A stretch of DNA of 64,000 bases, from contig JBLWYD010000014.1 in the NCBI GenBank assembly GCA_048267165.1, positions 11,686-75,685 of the forward strand, read 5' to 3'. Origin of the DNA: PGYR01 sp048267165 (GTDB lineage: Bacteria; Bacteroidota; Ignavibacteria; Kapaibacteriales; UBA2268). Below are positions 36,577 to 43,252 of the stretch, in pieces. The notes below the pieces were generated by a model. That model had not been told where the DNA came from. It ran no database searches and saw only the letters and a list, made by a program, of their open reading frames with translations. The stretch's first letter is position 1, and every line of letters begins with the position of its first letter. The position numbers and the translations under genes were made by a program.

Positions 36577-37674
36577 ATGAATAGATCAAAAGCAATCATA
36601 AATACCAAAAATATAAGGCACAATTTAAGAATAATAAGAGAAATATCCGGTACAAAGATTATTGGAATTGTAAAAGCTAACGGTTACGGAACTGGAATTA
36701 ATGAAATTTCTAAAGTATTGCGTGATGAAGGTGTGGAGATGCTTGGTGTACCATATGTCCATGAAGCAGAAGGACTACGAGAACAAGGCGATACTGGTGA
36801 GATACTATTAACTGGTACTCTTTCAGAAGAGGAAGTTAAAAGTGTGATTAGTTTAAAATTACAAGTTTGTACTGTTAATATTAATGTATTAAATGCACTT
36901 AATAATGCGGCCAAAGAAGAAAATACGAAAGCACTAATTCATATATTTGTTGATACTGGTATGAATAGGGAAGGCGTTAAACCTAATAAGTTAGATGATT
37001 TTATAAACGTCTTGCGAACTTTTGATAATCTAAAAGTTGTTGGATGTTTGACTCATCTCATTGCCTCTGATGATAAAGATAAAACTCAAACTAATGAACA
37101 GATAAGAGAATTTACAATTGCTCTGAACAAAATTGAATTAGCTTTCGGAAAACTTGAATATATACATACTCATAATTCTGCAGCATTATTTAATGATATT
37201 GCAAGTCCAAGTAATTATTCTAGACCTGGTATCGCCATATACGGATTCCTCCCAACTCGTGAGCTACAAGAGAGAAGTGGACTTATACCAAGTCTCAAAT
37301 TAGTTTCAGAAGTTAGTCTAATAAAACAAGTTAGCAAGGGCGAAACTGTTGGATATAGTAATAAGTATGTTGCAGAAAAAGATATCACAATTGCACTAAT
37401 ACCATTCGGATATGGTCATGGTTTCCCGTGGGCTTTGTCTAATTGCGGCTCATTTAGTATTAACAATAATAGATGTCAAATAGTCGGCTCAGTATGTATG
37501 GATTTCACGATGGTTGATATATCAGGACTGAATATCTCAGTTGGAGATGAAGTGATTATAATGGGTGATGGAATAACTGGCGATTCAATTTTCGACATTT
37601 CTGATAAGGCAAATACTATTCCTTATGAAATTATTACTCACTTATTACCTCGATTAGACCGCGAGTATATATAG
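36577..37674 (+). CDS. alr: Alanine racemase
   Basis: PLP enzyme that makes D-alanine for peptidoglycan. The 365-residue protein has the PLP Lys in IIGIVKANGYGTGINE, where most relatives have KANAYGHG, the Tyr/Arg region YSRPGIAIYGFLPT, and the second active-site region VGSVCMDFTMVDIS, with the Cys-Met-Asp motif whose neighbouring Tyr acts as second base. It is divergent from the PorE-like gene with 74 bases between starts. Length is normal. Confidence 0.95.
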   Translation: MNRSKAIINTKNIRHNLRIIREISGTKIIGIVKANGYGTGINEISKVLRDEGVEMLGVPYVHEAEGLREQGDTGEILLTGTLSEEEVKSVISLKLQVCTVNINVLNALNNAAKEENTKALIHIFVDTGMNREGVKPNKLDDFINVLRTFDNLKVVGCLTHLIASDDKDKTQTNEQIREFTIALNKIELAFGKLEYIHTHNSAALFNDIASPSNYSRPGIAIYGFLPTRELQERSGLIPSLKLVSEVSLIKQVSKGETVGYSNKYVAEKDITIALIPFGYGHGFPWALSNCGSFSINNNRCQIVGSVCMDFTMVDISGLNISVGDEVIIMGDGITGDSIFDISDKANTIPYEIITHLLPRLDREYI

Positions 37675-37713
37675 ATGTTGAAAAATTAATTCCCACTACT
37701 CCATATAATACTT

Positions 37714-37721
37714 TACTTTTG
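37714..37721 (+). promoter_or_regulatory. Possible -7 promoter element for scpA
   Basis: TACTTTTG, an exact TAnnTTTG match, 18 bases before the scpA ATG. The -33 position is weak. Confidence 0.35.
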
Positions 37722-37739
37722 TTAAAAATGTAAACAACT

Positions 37740-38450
37740 ATGTACAGAATTCACCTCCCAAATTTCGAAGGTCCTTTTGATTTGCTCCTCTATTTTATTA
37801 GAAGAGACGAATTAGATATCTATGATATACCTATTTCAAGAATAACGGAAGAATTTCTTAGTTATGTAAGAGTTATGAAACTGCTTGATTTGGAGCTAGC
37901 TGGTGAGTTTATACTTATGGCTTCTACTCTTATGTATATCAAGGCGAGATTGCTTCTACCAAAGCCAAAAGATGAAAATGGTGACGAAATAGAAGATCCT
38001 CGTACTGAGTTAGTACAGAAATTATTAGAATATAAGCAGATAAAAGAAGCGACGGAAGATATGCGTATATCGGAAGAAAACAATCTTAATTATCACGAAC
38101 GTAATTATTTTGGTAATGATGAGTCTGCTGAAGTTATTTATACTAATACAACTATGTTTGATTTGCTAACTGCTTTCAAAACTGCAGTTGATAGATTAGA
38201 CAATGCCGTCCAAGAACACGTTGTTGAGTTAATTCCGATATCAGTTGAAGAGCAAAAAGAAGAATTAATAAAAATAGTAAGTATGAAAGGAAGGATAAAA
38301 TTCCTAGATTTTATGAAAGACAAGCCTAGAGCTTTTATAGTTGTTACTTTTCTTGCTTTGCTGGAGCTTATACGTTCTCAAGAATTGTTTATTACGCAAG
38401 AAGACTTATTCGAAGACATTATTATATCACCAACACTTAACTTGAATTAG
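37740..38450 (+). CDS. scpA: Segregation and condensation protein A
   Basis: Kleisin subunit that bridges SMC heads in the chromosome condensation complex. The 236-residue protein begins YRIHLPNFEGPFDLLLYFIR, the hallmark of ScpA, followed by DIYDIPISRITEEFLSYV and ELAGEFILMASTLMYIKARL. The C-terminal winged helix (GRIKFLDFMKDKPRAFIVVT) contacts the SMC ATPase head. scpB follows with no gap. smc is not in the window. Confidence 0.95.
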   Translation: MYRIHLPNFEGPFDLLLYFIRRDELDIYDIPISRITEEFLSYVRVMKLLDLELAGEFILMASTLMYIKARLLLPKPKDENGDEIEDPRTELVQKLLEYKQIKEATEDMRISEENNLNYHERNYFGNDESAEVIYTNTTMFDLLTAFKTAVDRLDNAVQEHVVELIPISVEEQKEELIKIVSMKGRIKFLDFMKDKPRAFIVVTFLALLELIRSQELFITQEDLFEDIIISPTLNLN

Positions 38451-39179
38451 ATGGAACTAAAAGATTTACCATATTTTTTCTCTTTGCCTAAGCAAGAACA
38501 GAAGATTGCATTGGAAGCACTGCTTTTCACAATGGAAGAGTCGCTTGATATCAACAGATTGATGAAGATACTTGCGTCGAATGAGTCTAATAGCGCTGAT
38601 GCACAGGATATAATAGAATATGAATTGCTTGATAAAATTGGATTCAACCGAGAATATGTACGTGATTTGATTAACGATGTCAATAATGAAAACTCAGACA
38701 ATGACCGACCTTTCCGTATTATAGAAAGTGGGGGAGGATACTCTCTAGTTACTTCTCGTAAATACGGTAAAATCGTTGGTAAAATCAATAAGAACATTGT
38801 AAGAAGACGATTGAGCAATGCAAACTTGGAAACTATTGCGATTATAGCTTATAGACAGCCTATTTCTAGACCTGGGGTTGAGTCTATCAGGGGGGTTAAC
38901 TCTAAAGAAATTATAAACGGACTTATCGACAAAGGTTATGTTCGTATTATTGGGAAAAGTGATGCCCCCGGTAATCCTTACTTATATGGAACGACCGTTG
39001 ATTTCTTAAAAGCATTCGGTTTGAACACTCTAGAAGACTTACCTAAGTTAAAAGAATTGAAAGAACTTGCATTCACAGAGGCAGAGGAGTCTGGTTTTAC
39101 TCTTAGAATAGAGATGGACGAAGAGCCAAAACAAATTGAAGAACAAAACGTATCTGATGATAATGAATACGAAGATTAA
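38451..39179 (+). CDS. scpB: Segregation and condensation protein B
   Basis: Forms a dimer that binds ScpA in the SMC-ScpAB complex. The 242-residue protein shows IALEALLFTMEESLDINRLM at the start and the typical winged-helix motif LETIAIIAYRQPISRPGVES through IRGVNSKEIINGLIDKGYV. Its first codon directly follows the scpA stop codon. The last 17 bases overlap the start of a small membrane protein gene. The acidic C-terminal tail is common in this family. Confidence 0.94.
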   Translation: MELKDLPYFFSLPKQEQKIALEALLFTMEESLDINRLMKILASNESNSADAQDIIEYELLDKIGFNREYVRDLINDVNNENSDNDRPFRIIESGGGYSLVTSRKYGKIVGKINKNIVRRRLSNANLETIAIIAYRQPISRPGVESIRGVNSKEIINGLIDKGYVRIIGKSDAPGNPYLYGTTVDFLKAFGLNTLEDLPKLKELKELAFTEAEESGFTLRIEMDEEPKQIEEQNVSDDNEYED

Positions 39180-39351
39180 AATATTACTTTTTATGGCTGT
39201 TGGAGCAGTATTGGGATACACTTATTTCCATTTTTTTGGTTGTGACACAAATTGTACACTCAAATCTGATTGGCGTATCACTACTCTTTACGGTTCGGTT
39301 ATTGGACTAGTACTTGCGTTCCCTACTAAAAGAAAATCGCCCAAAGAATGA
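39163..39351 (+). CDS. DUF6132-like small membrane protein
   Basis: A 62-residue protein with two membrane helices. I place the start at the ATG at 39163, within the end of scpB; an ATG nine codons earlier adds residues without hydrophobic character. The first helix (ILLFMAVGAVLGYTYFHFFG) is followed by a CDTNC Cys pair, then DWRITTLYGSVIGLVLAF. The pattern of glycine-rich helix, Cys-x3-Cys loop and second glycine-rich helix resembles DUF6132 proteins of Bacteroidota, whose function is unknown. Its stop overlaps the flippase start (ATGA). Confidence 0.7.
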   Translation: MNTKIKILLFMAVGAVLGYTYFHFFGCDTNCTLKSDWRITTLYGSVIGLVLAFPTKRKSPKE

Positions 39352-40817
39352 GAGCTAAGCTTAAAGAGTTAGCTGGGCAAACCGTCACGTATGGTATTTT
39401 CAATATCGTTGGACGCTTTCTCACATTCATTCTCTTTCCTCTTTATATAAATTATTTACCTAAGGCTGAGTATGCAGACATTGTCTTAATCTATGCATAT
39501 ATTGCCATATTCAATGCATTCTACGCTACTGCCTTGGAAAGCTCTTTCTTTCGCTATTATGACAAAACTGATATCCAGAAATCGCGTGCCGTATTCACTC
39601 ACGCCTTTATCCCAATATTTATATTCGGCCTCGTCGTCTCGTCGATCATTTTCGCCTTTGCGGATAGCCTGACCTTCGTCCTTTCAGGAGAAATCGAGAA
39701 CTCGGCGGAGCTTATCATGCTCGCGGCTTTTGTTCCCTTAATTGATGCTATCCAATTCATTCCATTTGGGTTGCTTAGGATGAATAACAAAGCCCGTACC
39801 TTCGTTATGATAAGATTCGTCCATGTCATTGTGTACGTTACCCTTAACTATATAGCCATCACATTCTTTGGGATGGGAGTTTTCGCCGTCTTGGTAATCC
39901 AACTCGTTGCCTCGCTGACCACTCTCGCTATCCAGTCAAGGCAAATCATCGCCAATTTGGTCTTTCGCTACGACTCGAAGCTCTTTAGCACAATGCTTAA
40001 ATACGGAATCCCTACATTGCCGGCCGCTCTCTCGACCATTTTCCTAAACGTCGCAGACAAGCCAATAGTAAAGGAGTTCGCGGGGTCCGATGCCCAAGCC
40101 GTTTACTCGGCAAACTACAAGCTCGGAATCCCTATGCTCCTATTTATAACAGCATTCGACTACGCGTGGCGTCCTTTTTTCCTTAATAATTACAAAAACG
40201 AAGGCTCGAACGAGCTTTTCTCCAAGATTTTAACATATTTCACGCTCATAGGAGCCGCTATCTTCCTCTCGTTCAGCTTTTTCGTCTCCTATATAGTCCA
40301 AACCCCCTTCATCGGAGGCAGAAAACTACTCCCGAACGACTACACCGAAGGCCTTGTTATCATTCCCATCATCCTTTTAGCATATTGGTTCAACGGAATG
40401 TACAATAACTTCTCCGCGTCGCTCCATATCGCTAAAAAGACAAAGTACCTCGCTTACTCGATAGTCACTGGCACCGCCGTTTATTTCGTCGCACTTTACA
40501 CTCTAGTTCCAAACGTCGGCTATATAGGCGCTGCGTGGGCCACTTTGATCGGATTCGCTACCAATGCCGTCCTTATCTATTACTTTGCACGAAAATCGTA
40601 CGCTATCGGATATGATTGGCCTAAAATTTCAATAATTGCGGTGCTTACTGCAGCAATTTATTTTGCAAATAACGCACTAAACCTTAACTTTGGAACAATC
40701 ACGGACGTCATCACAAAGATTTCGCTCCTAATTGCGTTCCTAGTGCTGCTCAAATTGTTCGGTTTCTTCACCAAACAAGAAATTGCAGCCCTCAAAAGAC
40801 TAATACGAAGAAAATAA
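39348..40817 (+). CDS. Polysaccharide flippase (Wzx/MATE-like, MOP superfamily)
   Basis: A 489-residue inner-membrane protein with about 14 predicted helices, of the family that moves lipid-linked sugar units across the membrane. The N-terminus ELAGQTVTYGIFNIVGRFLT and the late DYAWRPFFLNNYKNEG are typical of O-antigen/teichoic acid flippases in Bacteroidota. Composition is strikingly different from neighbours: bases 39601-39660 hold 27 G/C of 60 and 39661-39720 hold 32 of 60, with frequent TCG, CTC, GTC, GCC and AAG codons; the first and last parts are closer to the local norm. This suggests transfer or different selection. The stop lies two bases before tRNA-Arg. Confidence 0.9.
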   Translation: MRAKLKELAGQTVTYGIFNIVGRFLTFILFPLYINYLPKAEYADIVLIYAYIAIFNAFYATALESSFFRYYDKTDIQKSRAVFTHAFIPIFIFGLVVSSIIFAFADSLTFVLSGEIENSAELIMLAAFVPLIDAIQFIPFGLLRMNNKARTFVMIRFVHVIVYVTLNYIAITFFGMGVFAVLVIQLVASLTTLAIQSRQIIANLVFRYDSKLFSTMLKYGIPTLPAALSTIFLNVADKPIVKEFAGSDAQAVYSANYKLGIPMLLFITAFDYAWRPFFLNNYKNEGSNELFSKILTYFTLIGAAIFLSFSFFVSYIVQTPFIGGRKLLPNDYTEGLVIIPIILLAYWFNGMYNNFSASLHIAKKTKYLAYSIVTGTAVYFVALYTLVPNVGYIGAAWATLIGFATNAVLIYYFARKSYAIGYDWPKISIIAVLTAAIYFANNALNLNFGTITDVITKISLLIAFLVLLKLFGFFTKQEIAALKRLIRRK

Positions 40818-40819
40818 AT

Positions 40820-40893
40820 GCCTCCGTAGCTTAACTGGATAGAGCATCAGATTTCGGCTCTGAGGGTTAGGGGTTCGACTCCCTTCGGGGGTA
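40820..40893 (+). tRNA. tRNA-Arg (anticodon TCG)
   Basis: A 74-nt cloverleaf. Acceptor GCCTCCG pairs with CGGGGGT (with wobble pairs), the D stem is GCTT/GAGC, the anticodon stem TCAGA/TCTGA encloses the loop TTTCGGC with anticodon TCG, and the T arm is AGGGG-TTCGACT-CCCTT. Discriminator A; no CCA is encoded. The gene starts two bases after the flippase stop codon, so it may be released from that mRNA. Confidence 0.9.
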
Positions 40894-40910
40894 CTTATTT
40901 TTAATCAATA

Positions 40911-40968
40911 AAAATGGCTAGAACACCGTTCTCGCCTTATAGTTGATTGTTTTCGTTCCCTCGTAGAC
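40911..40968. repeat. Repeat copy 1: hairpin segment downstream of tRNA-Arg
   Basis: GGCTAGAAC-ACC-GTTCTCGCC hairpin with one mismatch, then CTTATAGTT and a T-rich stretch ending in GTAGAC. A diverged second copy lies at 41098-41154. On the minus strand the stem is followed by ATTTTTATT, like a terminator. Confidence 0.65.
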
Positions 40969-40969
40969 C

Positions 40970-41075
40970 TGTCATCCTGAGCGAAGCGCGCTTGTCAAGC
41001 CGAAGGCATGAGTAATCTCTCTCACTTTGCTTTTTCACTATAGATTGCCACGTCCTTACAGTCCTCGCAATGACA
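40970..41075. repeat. MITE-like dispersed intergenic repeat
   Basis: A 106-base element with short inverted ends TGTCAT ... ATGACA. The motifs GTCATCCTGAGCGAAGCG, AAGCCGAAGG and CTCGCAATGACAA are typical of small dispersed repeats seen in many Bacteroidota and other genomes. It is richer in G/C than the flanks and sits between two copies of the hairpin segment. It has no coding capacity. Confidence 0.6.
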
Positions 41076-41097
41076 ACTTCGCACACCTTTCACCCAT

Positions 41098-41125
41098 AAA
41101 AAAAGGCAAGAACACCGTCCTCGCC
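41098..41125 (-). terminator. Terminator of the 41174-41584 lipoprotein gene (repeat copy 2)
   Basis: GGCAAGAAC-ACC-GTCCTCGCC with two mismatches, preceded on the plus strand by seven A, so on the minus strand it is a stem followed by T. It lies 49 bases past the lipoprotein stop. The similarity to 40911-40968 continues to about 41154. Confidence 0.6.
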
Positions 41126-41173
41126 TTATAGTTAATCTCTTTCGCTATCTAGACAATCATATCCAATCTATTC

Positions 41174-41584
41174 TTATTCTACAGGTGTATTCCAATTCTC
41201 GAAATAGCCAATAATAATATTATTGTTGATACATTCATCTTCTATTCGAGTAAATTGTACACTATTAAATTCGAACTCAAACTTATATTTTCCTTCTATA
41301 TTATCACATTTACTATTTACAATTGTTAAAACATCGTTTGATAAAGTATAAGTTCCGTGATCATTGACAATTTCCTCTTCCGGCTCTTCATTAATCATCT
41401 TAAAAGTTCCATTATTAAAAAACTCTAAGATTAATAACACTTGAATTGATTCATTAGAACCATCCTTAATAATAGTAAAATCCTTATACCATTTACCAAC
41501 AAGATTTGTTTCCACTGGATTAGTCCCATCATCACTGCATCCAAAAGCAAAAACCAACATTATTATCACTAATATCTTTTTCAT
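41174..41584 (-). CDS. Small lipoprotein, lipocalin-like beta-barrel candidate
   Basis: A 136-residue lipoprotein: KKILVIIMLVFAFGCSDDG ends in a lipobox (FGC). The mature part has the strand pattern LVGKWYKDFTI ... LEFFNNGTFKMI ... HGTYTLSNDVLTIV, typical of lipocalin-like proteins of Bacteroidota (a Gly-x-Trp start, then short beta strands). Two Cys near the end could form a disulfide. I cannot assign a ligand. The gene stands alone between the repeat region and the 21-bp array. A similar start (GCSDD then Thr/Pro-Val) recurs in the lipoprotein at 42048. Confidence 0.75.
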   Translation of the reverse strand: MKKILVIIMLVFAFGCSDDGTNPVETNLVGKWYKDFTIIKDGSNESIQVLLILEFFNNGTFKMINEEPEEEIVNDHGTYTLSNDVLTIVNSKCDNIEGKYKFEFEFNSVQFTRIEDECINNNIIIGYFENWNTPVE

Positions 41585-41703
41585 ACTCTTTTCCTTGTTT
41601 TTATTATTGTTTAAATTAAAACAATATTCTTAAATCGACAAAAAATAATTCACTAGAAAAACAGTGCAAACCCCAAAACACCGATAAAATCTATTTCGAG
41701 AGG

Positions 41704-41875
41704 GTCTTACGCTCTTTCGAATGGACTTTACGCCCTTTCAAATGGGTTCTACGCCATTTCGAATGGGTCTTACGCCCTTTCAAATGGACTTTACGCCCTT
41801 TCAAATAGGTTCTACGCCATCTTCCCAGTCCCATACGCCATCTTCTTAGNNNNNNNNNNTTACGGTCTTACGCCA
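41704..41875. repeat. 21-bp tandem repeat array interrupted by the assembly gap
   Basis: Units begin at 41704, 41725, 41746, 41767 and 41788, each 21 bases, with two more diverged units to 41849 and a further copy past the gap. The core is TTACGCCCTTTCAAATGG with variants. Since 21 is a multiple of 3, the array is open as a heptapeptide repeat in more than one frame: TLRPFKW or similar on plus, and (G/W)R(K/R)(T/V)H(L/S)K on minus. Confidence 0.85.
41850..41859. other. Assembly gap (10 N)
   Basis: Ten N inside the tandem array; the true length is unknown. The joining of the two sides is a scaffold inference. Confidence 0.99.
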
Positions 41876-41980
41876 GCGAAATAGCAATTCTAGTAAGCGG
41901 AAATGATTGGCGAGGGAAGAAAAAAGATTTAATAGTTAATTACATCAATAAATAAATTATATAATTAAGTAATTCATTGA

Positions 41981-42003
41981 TAATACTTTGAGATAAAGTA
42001 TTA
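41981..42003. promoter_or_regulatory. Perfect 9-bp inverted repeat upstream of lipoprotein gene
   Basis: TAATACTTT-GAGAT-AAAGTATTA, ending 44 bases before the ATG at 42048. No T tract follows, so it looks more like an operator for a dimeric regulator than a terminator. Inference only. Confidence 0.4.
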
Positions 42004-42047
42004 GATTCTTATTTTAAACAAATTAAAAATATTAGAAAGGAAAAGAA

Positions 42048-42581
42048 ATGAAGAAATACATAATAGCAGTACTTTGGCTAGTAGCAGTATGGGGGTGTAG
42101 TGATGACAAAGTAACTACTCCCGTGGGCAATGAATTCCCATTAATAGAATCTATAATTATATTAGCTACGCAAGGGGGATTAAACGATACCGTAGGTAAT
42201 ATAGCAAAATATGGAGAGCTATGCAATAAAGACGATGATGATGATATAATAGCTCCATGGAATTTTAAAGCCAACCAATTTGAAATAGAATTCAGAGTAA
42301 AAACTCAGCAAGAAGTCCGTATCGTATTAGAAACTGCTGAAGGAAGTCAGGAGTTGAAAGATAGCATATTGGTACGTTATAATAGTAAAGTTCTAAATCA
42401 CGAAAAATATTGGTCATCAACTATAAAAACTGTTGTATTGGAACAAGGACAACATACGATCATCATGAAAACAGAGGAATACAATAAAGGTTTTTATTTA
42501 ATCAAAGTGATTCGTGAAGATGTGGGAGAGAGATGTTTTCCAATAATCGTAGAAAAGCGAGAAGTAGTAGAAATAGAATAA
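42048..42581 (+). CDS. Uncharacterised lipoprotein
   Basis: A 177-residue lipoprotein. The signal sequence KYIIAVLWLVAVWGCSDDK ends in a lipobox (VWGC). The rest shows alternating beta-like stretches (FKANQFEIEFRVKTQQEVRI, then QGQHTIIMKTEEYNKGFYLI), which suggests a single immunoglobulin-like or beta-sandwich domain; the late Gly-His-Thr-Ile/Gly-Phe-Tyr pattern recalls domains that bind through exposed strands. I do not recognise a family. A ribosome-binding site (AAAGGAAA) precedes the ATG, and a palindrome lies upstream. Confidence 0.7.
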   Translation: MKKYIIAVLWLVAVWGCSDDKVTTPVGNEFPLIESIIILATQGGLNDTVGNIAKYGELCNKDDDDDIIAPWNFKANQFEIEFRVKTQQEVRIVLETAEGSQELKDSILVRYNSKVLNHEKYWSSTIKTVVLEQGQHTIIMKTEEYNKGFYLIKVIREDVGERCFPIIVEKREVVEIE

Positions 42582-42701
42582 TACTAGTAGGTAAAGCCTC
42601 AACTAAGGAGCAATTAGGGTCGACTAGTGGGCGACTCTTTGGCTCCGCACAGCGACCGCCTTTAATGAGTGGGCGAAGAGAGTTAAGAAACAAACGAGCA
42701 T

Positions 42702-42736
42702 AAAAAAAGAGTGACTGGAAATTCCAATCACTCTTT
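42702..42736 (-). terminator. Terminator after tRNA-Leu
   Basis: AGAGTGACTGGA-AAT-TCCAATCACTCT-like stem with a T tract on the minus strand (plus-strand run of A at 42702-42708). It lies just past the tRNA-Leu 3' end. Confidence 0.85.
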
Positions 42737-42741
42737 TCTTT

Positions 42742-42828
42742 TGGTACAGGAGGGGGGACTTGAACCCCCACGTCATTGCTAACACTGGATTTTGAATCCA
42801 GCGCGTCTACCAGTTCCGCCACTCCTGC
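42742..42828 (-). tRNA. tRNA-Leu (anticodon CAA)
   Basis: Minus strand, class II tRNA with a long variable arm. Acceptor GCAGGAG pairs with CTCCTGT, the anticodon stem CTGGA/TCCAG encloses TTCAAAA (anticodon CAA), the variable arm is about 15 bases, and the T arm is GGGGG-TTCAAGT-CCCCC. Discriminator A followed by an encoded CCA (42742-42744). Spurious protein frames across it, such as MAELVDALDSKSS, are translations of this tRNA. Confidence 0.95.
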
Positions 42829-42837
42829 CTGTTAGAC

Positions 42838-42869
42838 AAAAAAAGCAAAAACCGAAATAGCTTTTGCTT
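42838..42869 (-). terminator. Terminator between tRNA-Val and tRNA-Leu
   Basis: On the minus strand AAGCAAAA-11 nt-TTTTGCTT followed by T. It lies 20 bases after the tRNA-Val end and its T tract ends 9 bases before the tRNA-Leu start. Confidence 0.7.
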
Positions 42870-42889
42870 CTTTTTATATCTTAAATGTG

Positions 42890-42964
42890 TGGGCGATGAG
42901 AGACTCGAACTCCCGACCCTCTGCTTGTAAGGCAGATGCTCTGAACCAACTGAGCTAATCGCCC
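42890..42964 (-). tRNA. tRNA-Val (anticodon TAC)
   Basis: Minus strand, 75-nt cloverleaf. Acceptor GGGCGAT pairs with ATCGCCC, D arm GCTCAGTTGGTTCAGAGC, anticodon stem TCTGC/GCAGA with loop CTTACAA (anticodon TAC), T arm with TTCGAGT. Discriminator A; the next bases are CAC, so no CCA is encoded. It lies 51 bases downstream of the NifU-like gene. Confidence 0.95.
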
Positions 42965-43015
42965 CGATTAACGAGTACAAAAATAAGACAATTTTTCTAA
43001 TCTGCAAACTAAATT

Positions 43016-43252
43016 TTAATTTATTTTCTCTATTCTTCGTACTTCCTTGATTTTACTCAATATAATTTTTTCAATTCCACCACGAAAAGTGTTCATTGCC
43101 ATCGGATCATGCTTGAAAATGCCTAATAATCTGAAAACAGCAGTTCTTGTTTCCTCTTCAAAGGCCACAAATTCAAGAAAACCGTCATCTTTTTGTAAGA
43201 TTTCATTGATTTCTTTGACTATGATTTCTATTCTTTCTTCGATTGAAGGCAT
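43016..43252 (-). CDS. NifU C-terminal-like protein lacking the cysteine pair
   Basis: A 78-residue protein resembling the NifU/Nfu scaffold domain, which holds a [4Fe-4S] cluster at a Cys-x2-Cys. The layout matches: N-terminal helix (RIEIIVKEINEILQKDDGFL), an acidic strand, the loop after LLG, and the closing PMAMNTFRGGIEKIILSKI helix. But where the family has a Cys pair before Pro-Met, this protein has LLGIFKHDPM with Phe 46 and Asp 49. It cannot hold the usual cluster. It starts on the mrp stop (TAATG), so it is made together with an iron-sulfur carrier ATPase, which supports the family and suggests a structural or regulatory role. Confidence 0.7.
   Translation of the reverse strand: MPSIEERIEIIVKEINEILQKDDGFLEFVAFEEETRTAVFRLLGIFKHDPMAMNTFRGGIEKIILSKIKEVRRIEKIN

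Larger units (their letters stand above)
41585..42047. other. 463-base intergenic region with tandem array, gap and palindrome
   Basis: No gene is visible. The region holds a 21-bp tandem array (41704-41875), a 10-N assembly gap (41850-41859), and a 9-bp perfect inverted repeat (41981-42003). The remainder is AT-rich and unremarkable. Confidence 0.7.

Noticed and set aside
36503..36595. N-terminal extension of the PorE-like gene
   Set aside because: It would overlap the alr start and displaces the clean lipoprotein signal that begins at 36502.
39348..40817. Prophage or integrative element around the flippase
   Set aside because: Unusual composition is present, but no integrase, attachment repeat or phage gene accompanies it.
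41704..41875. CRISPR array
   Set aside because: The units are directly adjacent with no unique spacers, and no cas genes are present.
42502..42822. Minus-strand frame starting MAELVDALDSKSS
   Set aside because: It is a translation through tRNA-Leu, a well-known false protein.
42807..43007. Minus-strand frame containing VGSSSLSSPT
   Set aside because: It is a translation through tRNA-Val; no ribosome-binding site or family.
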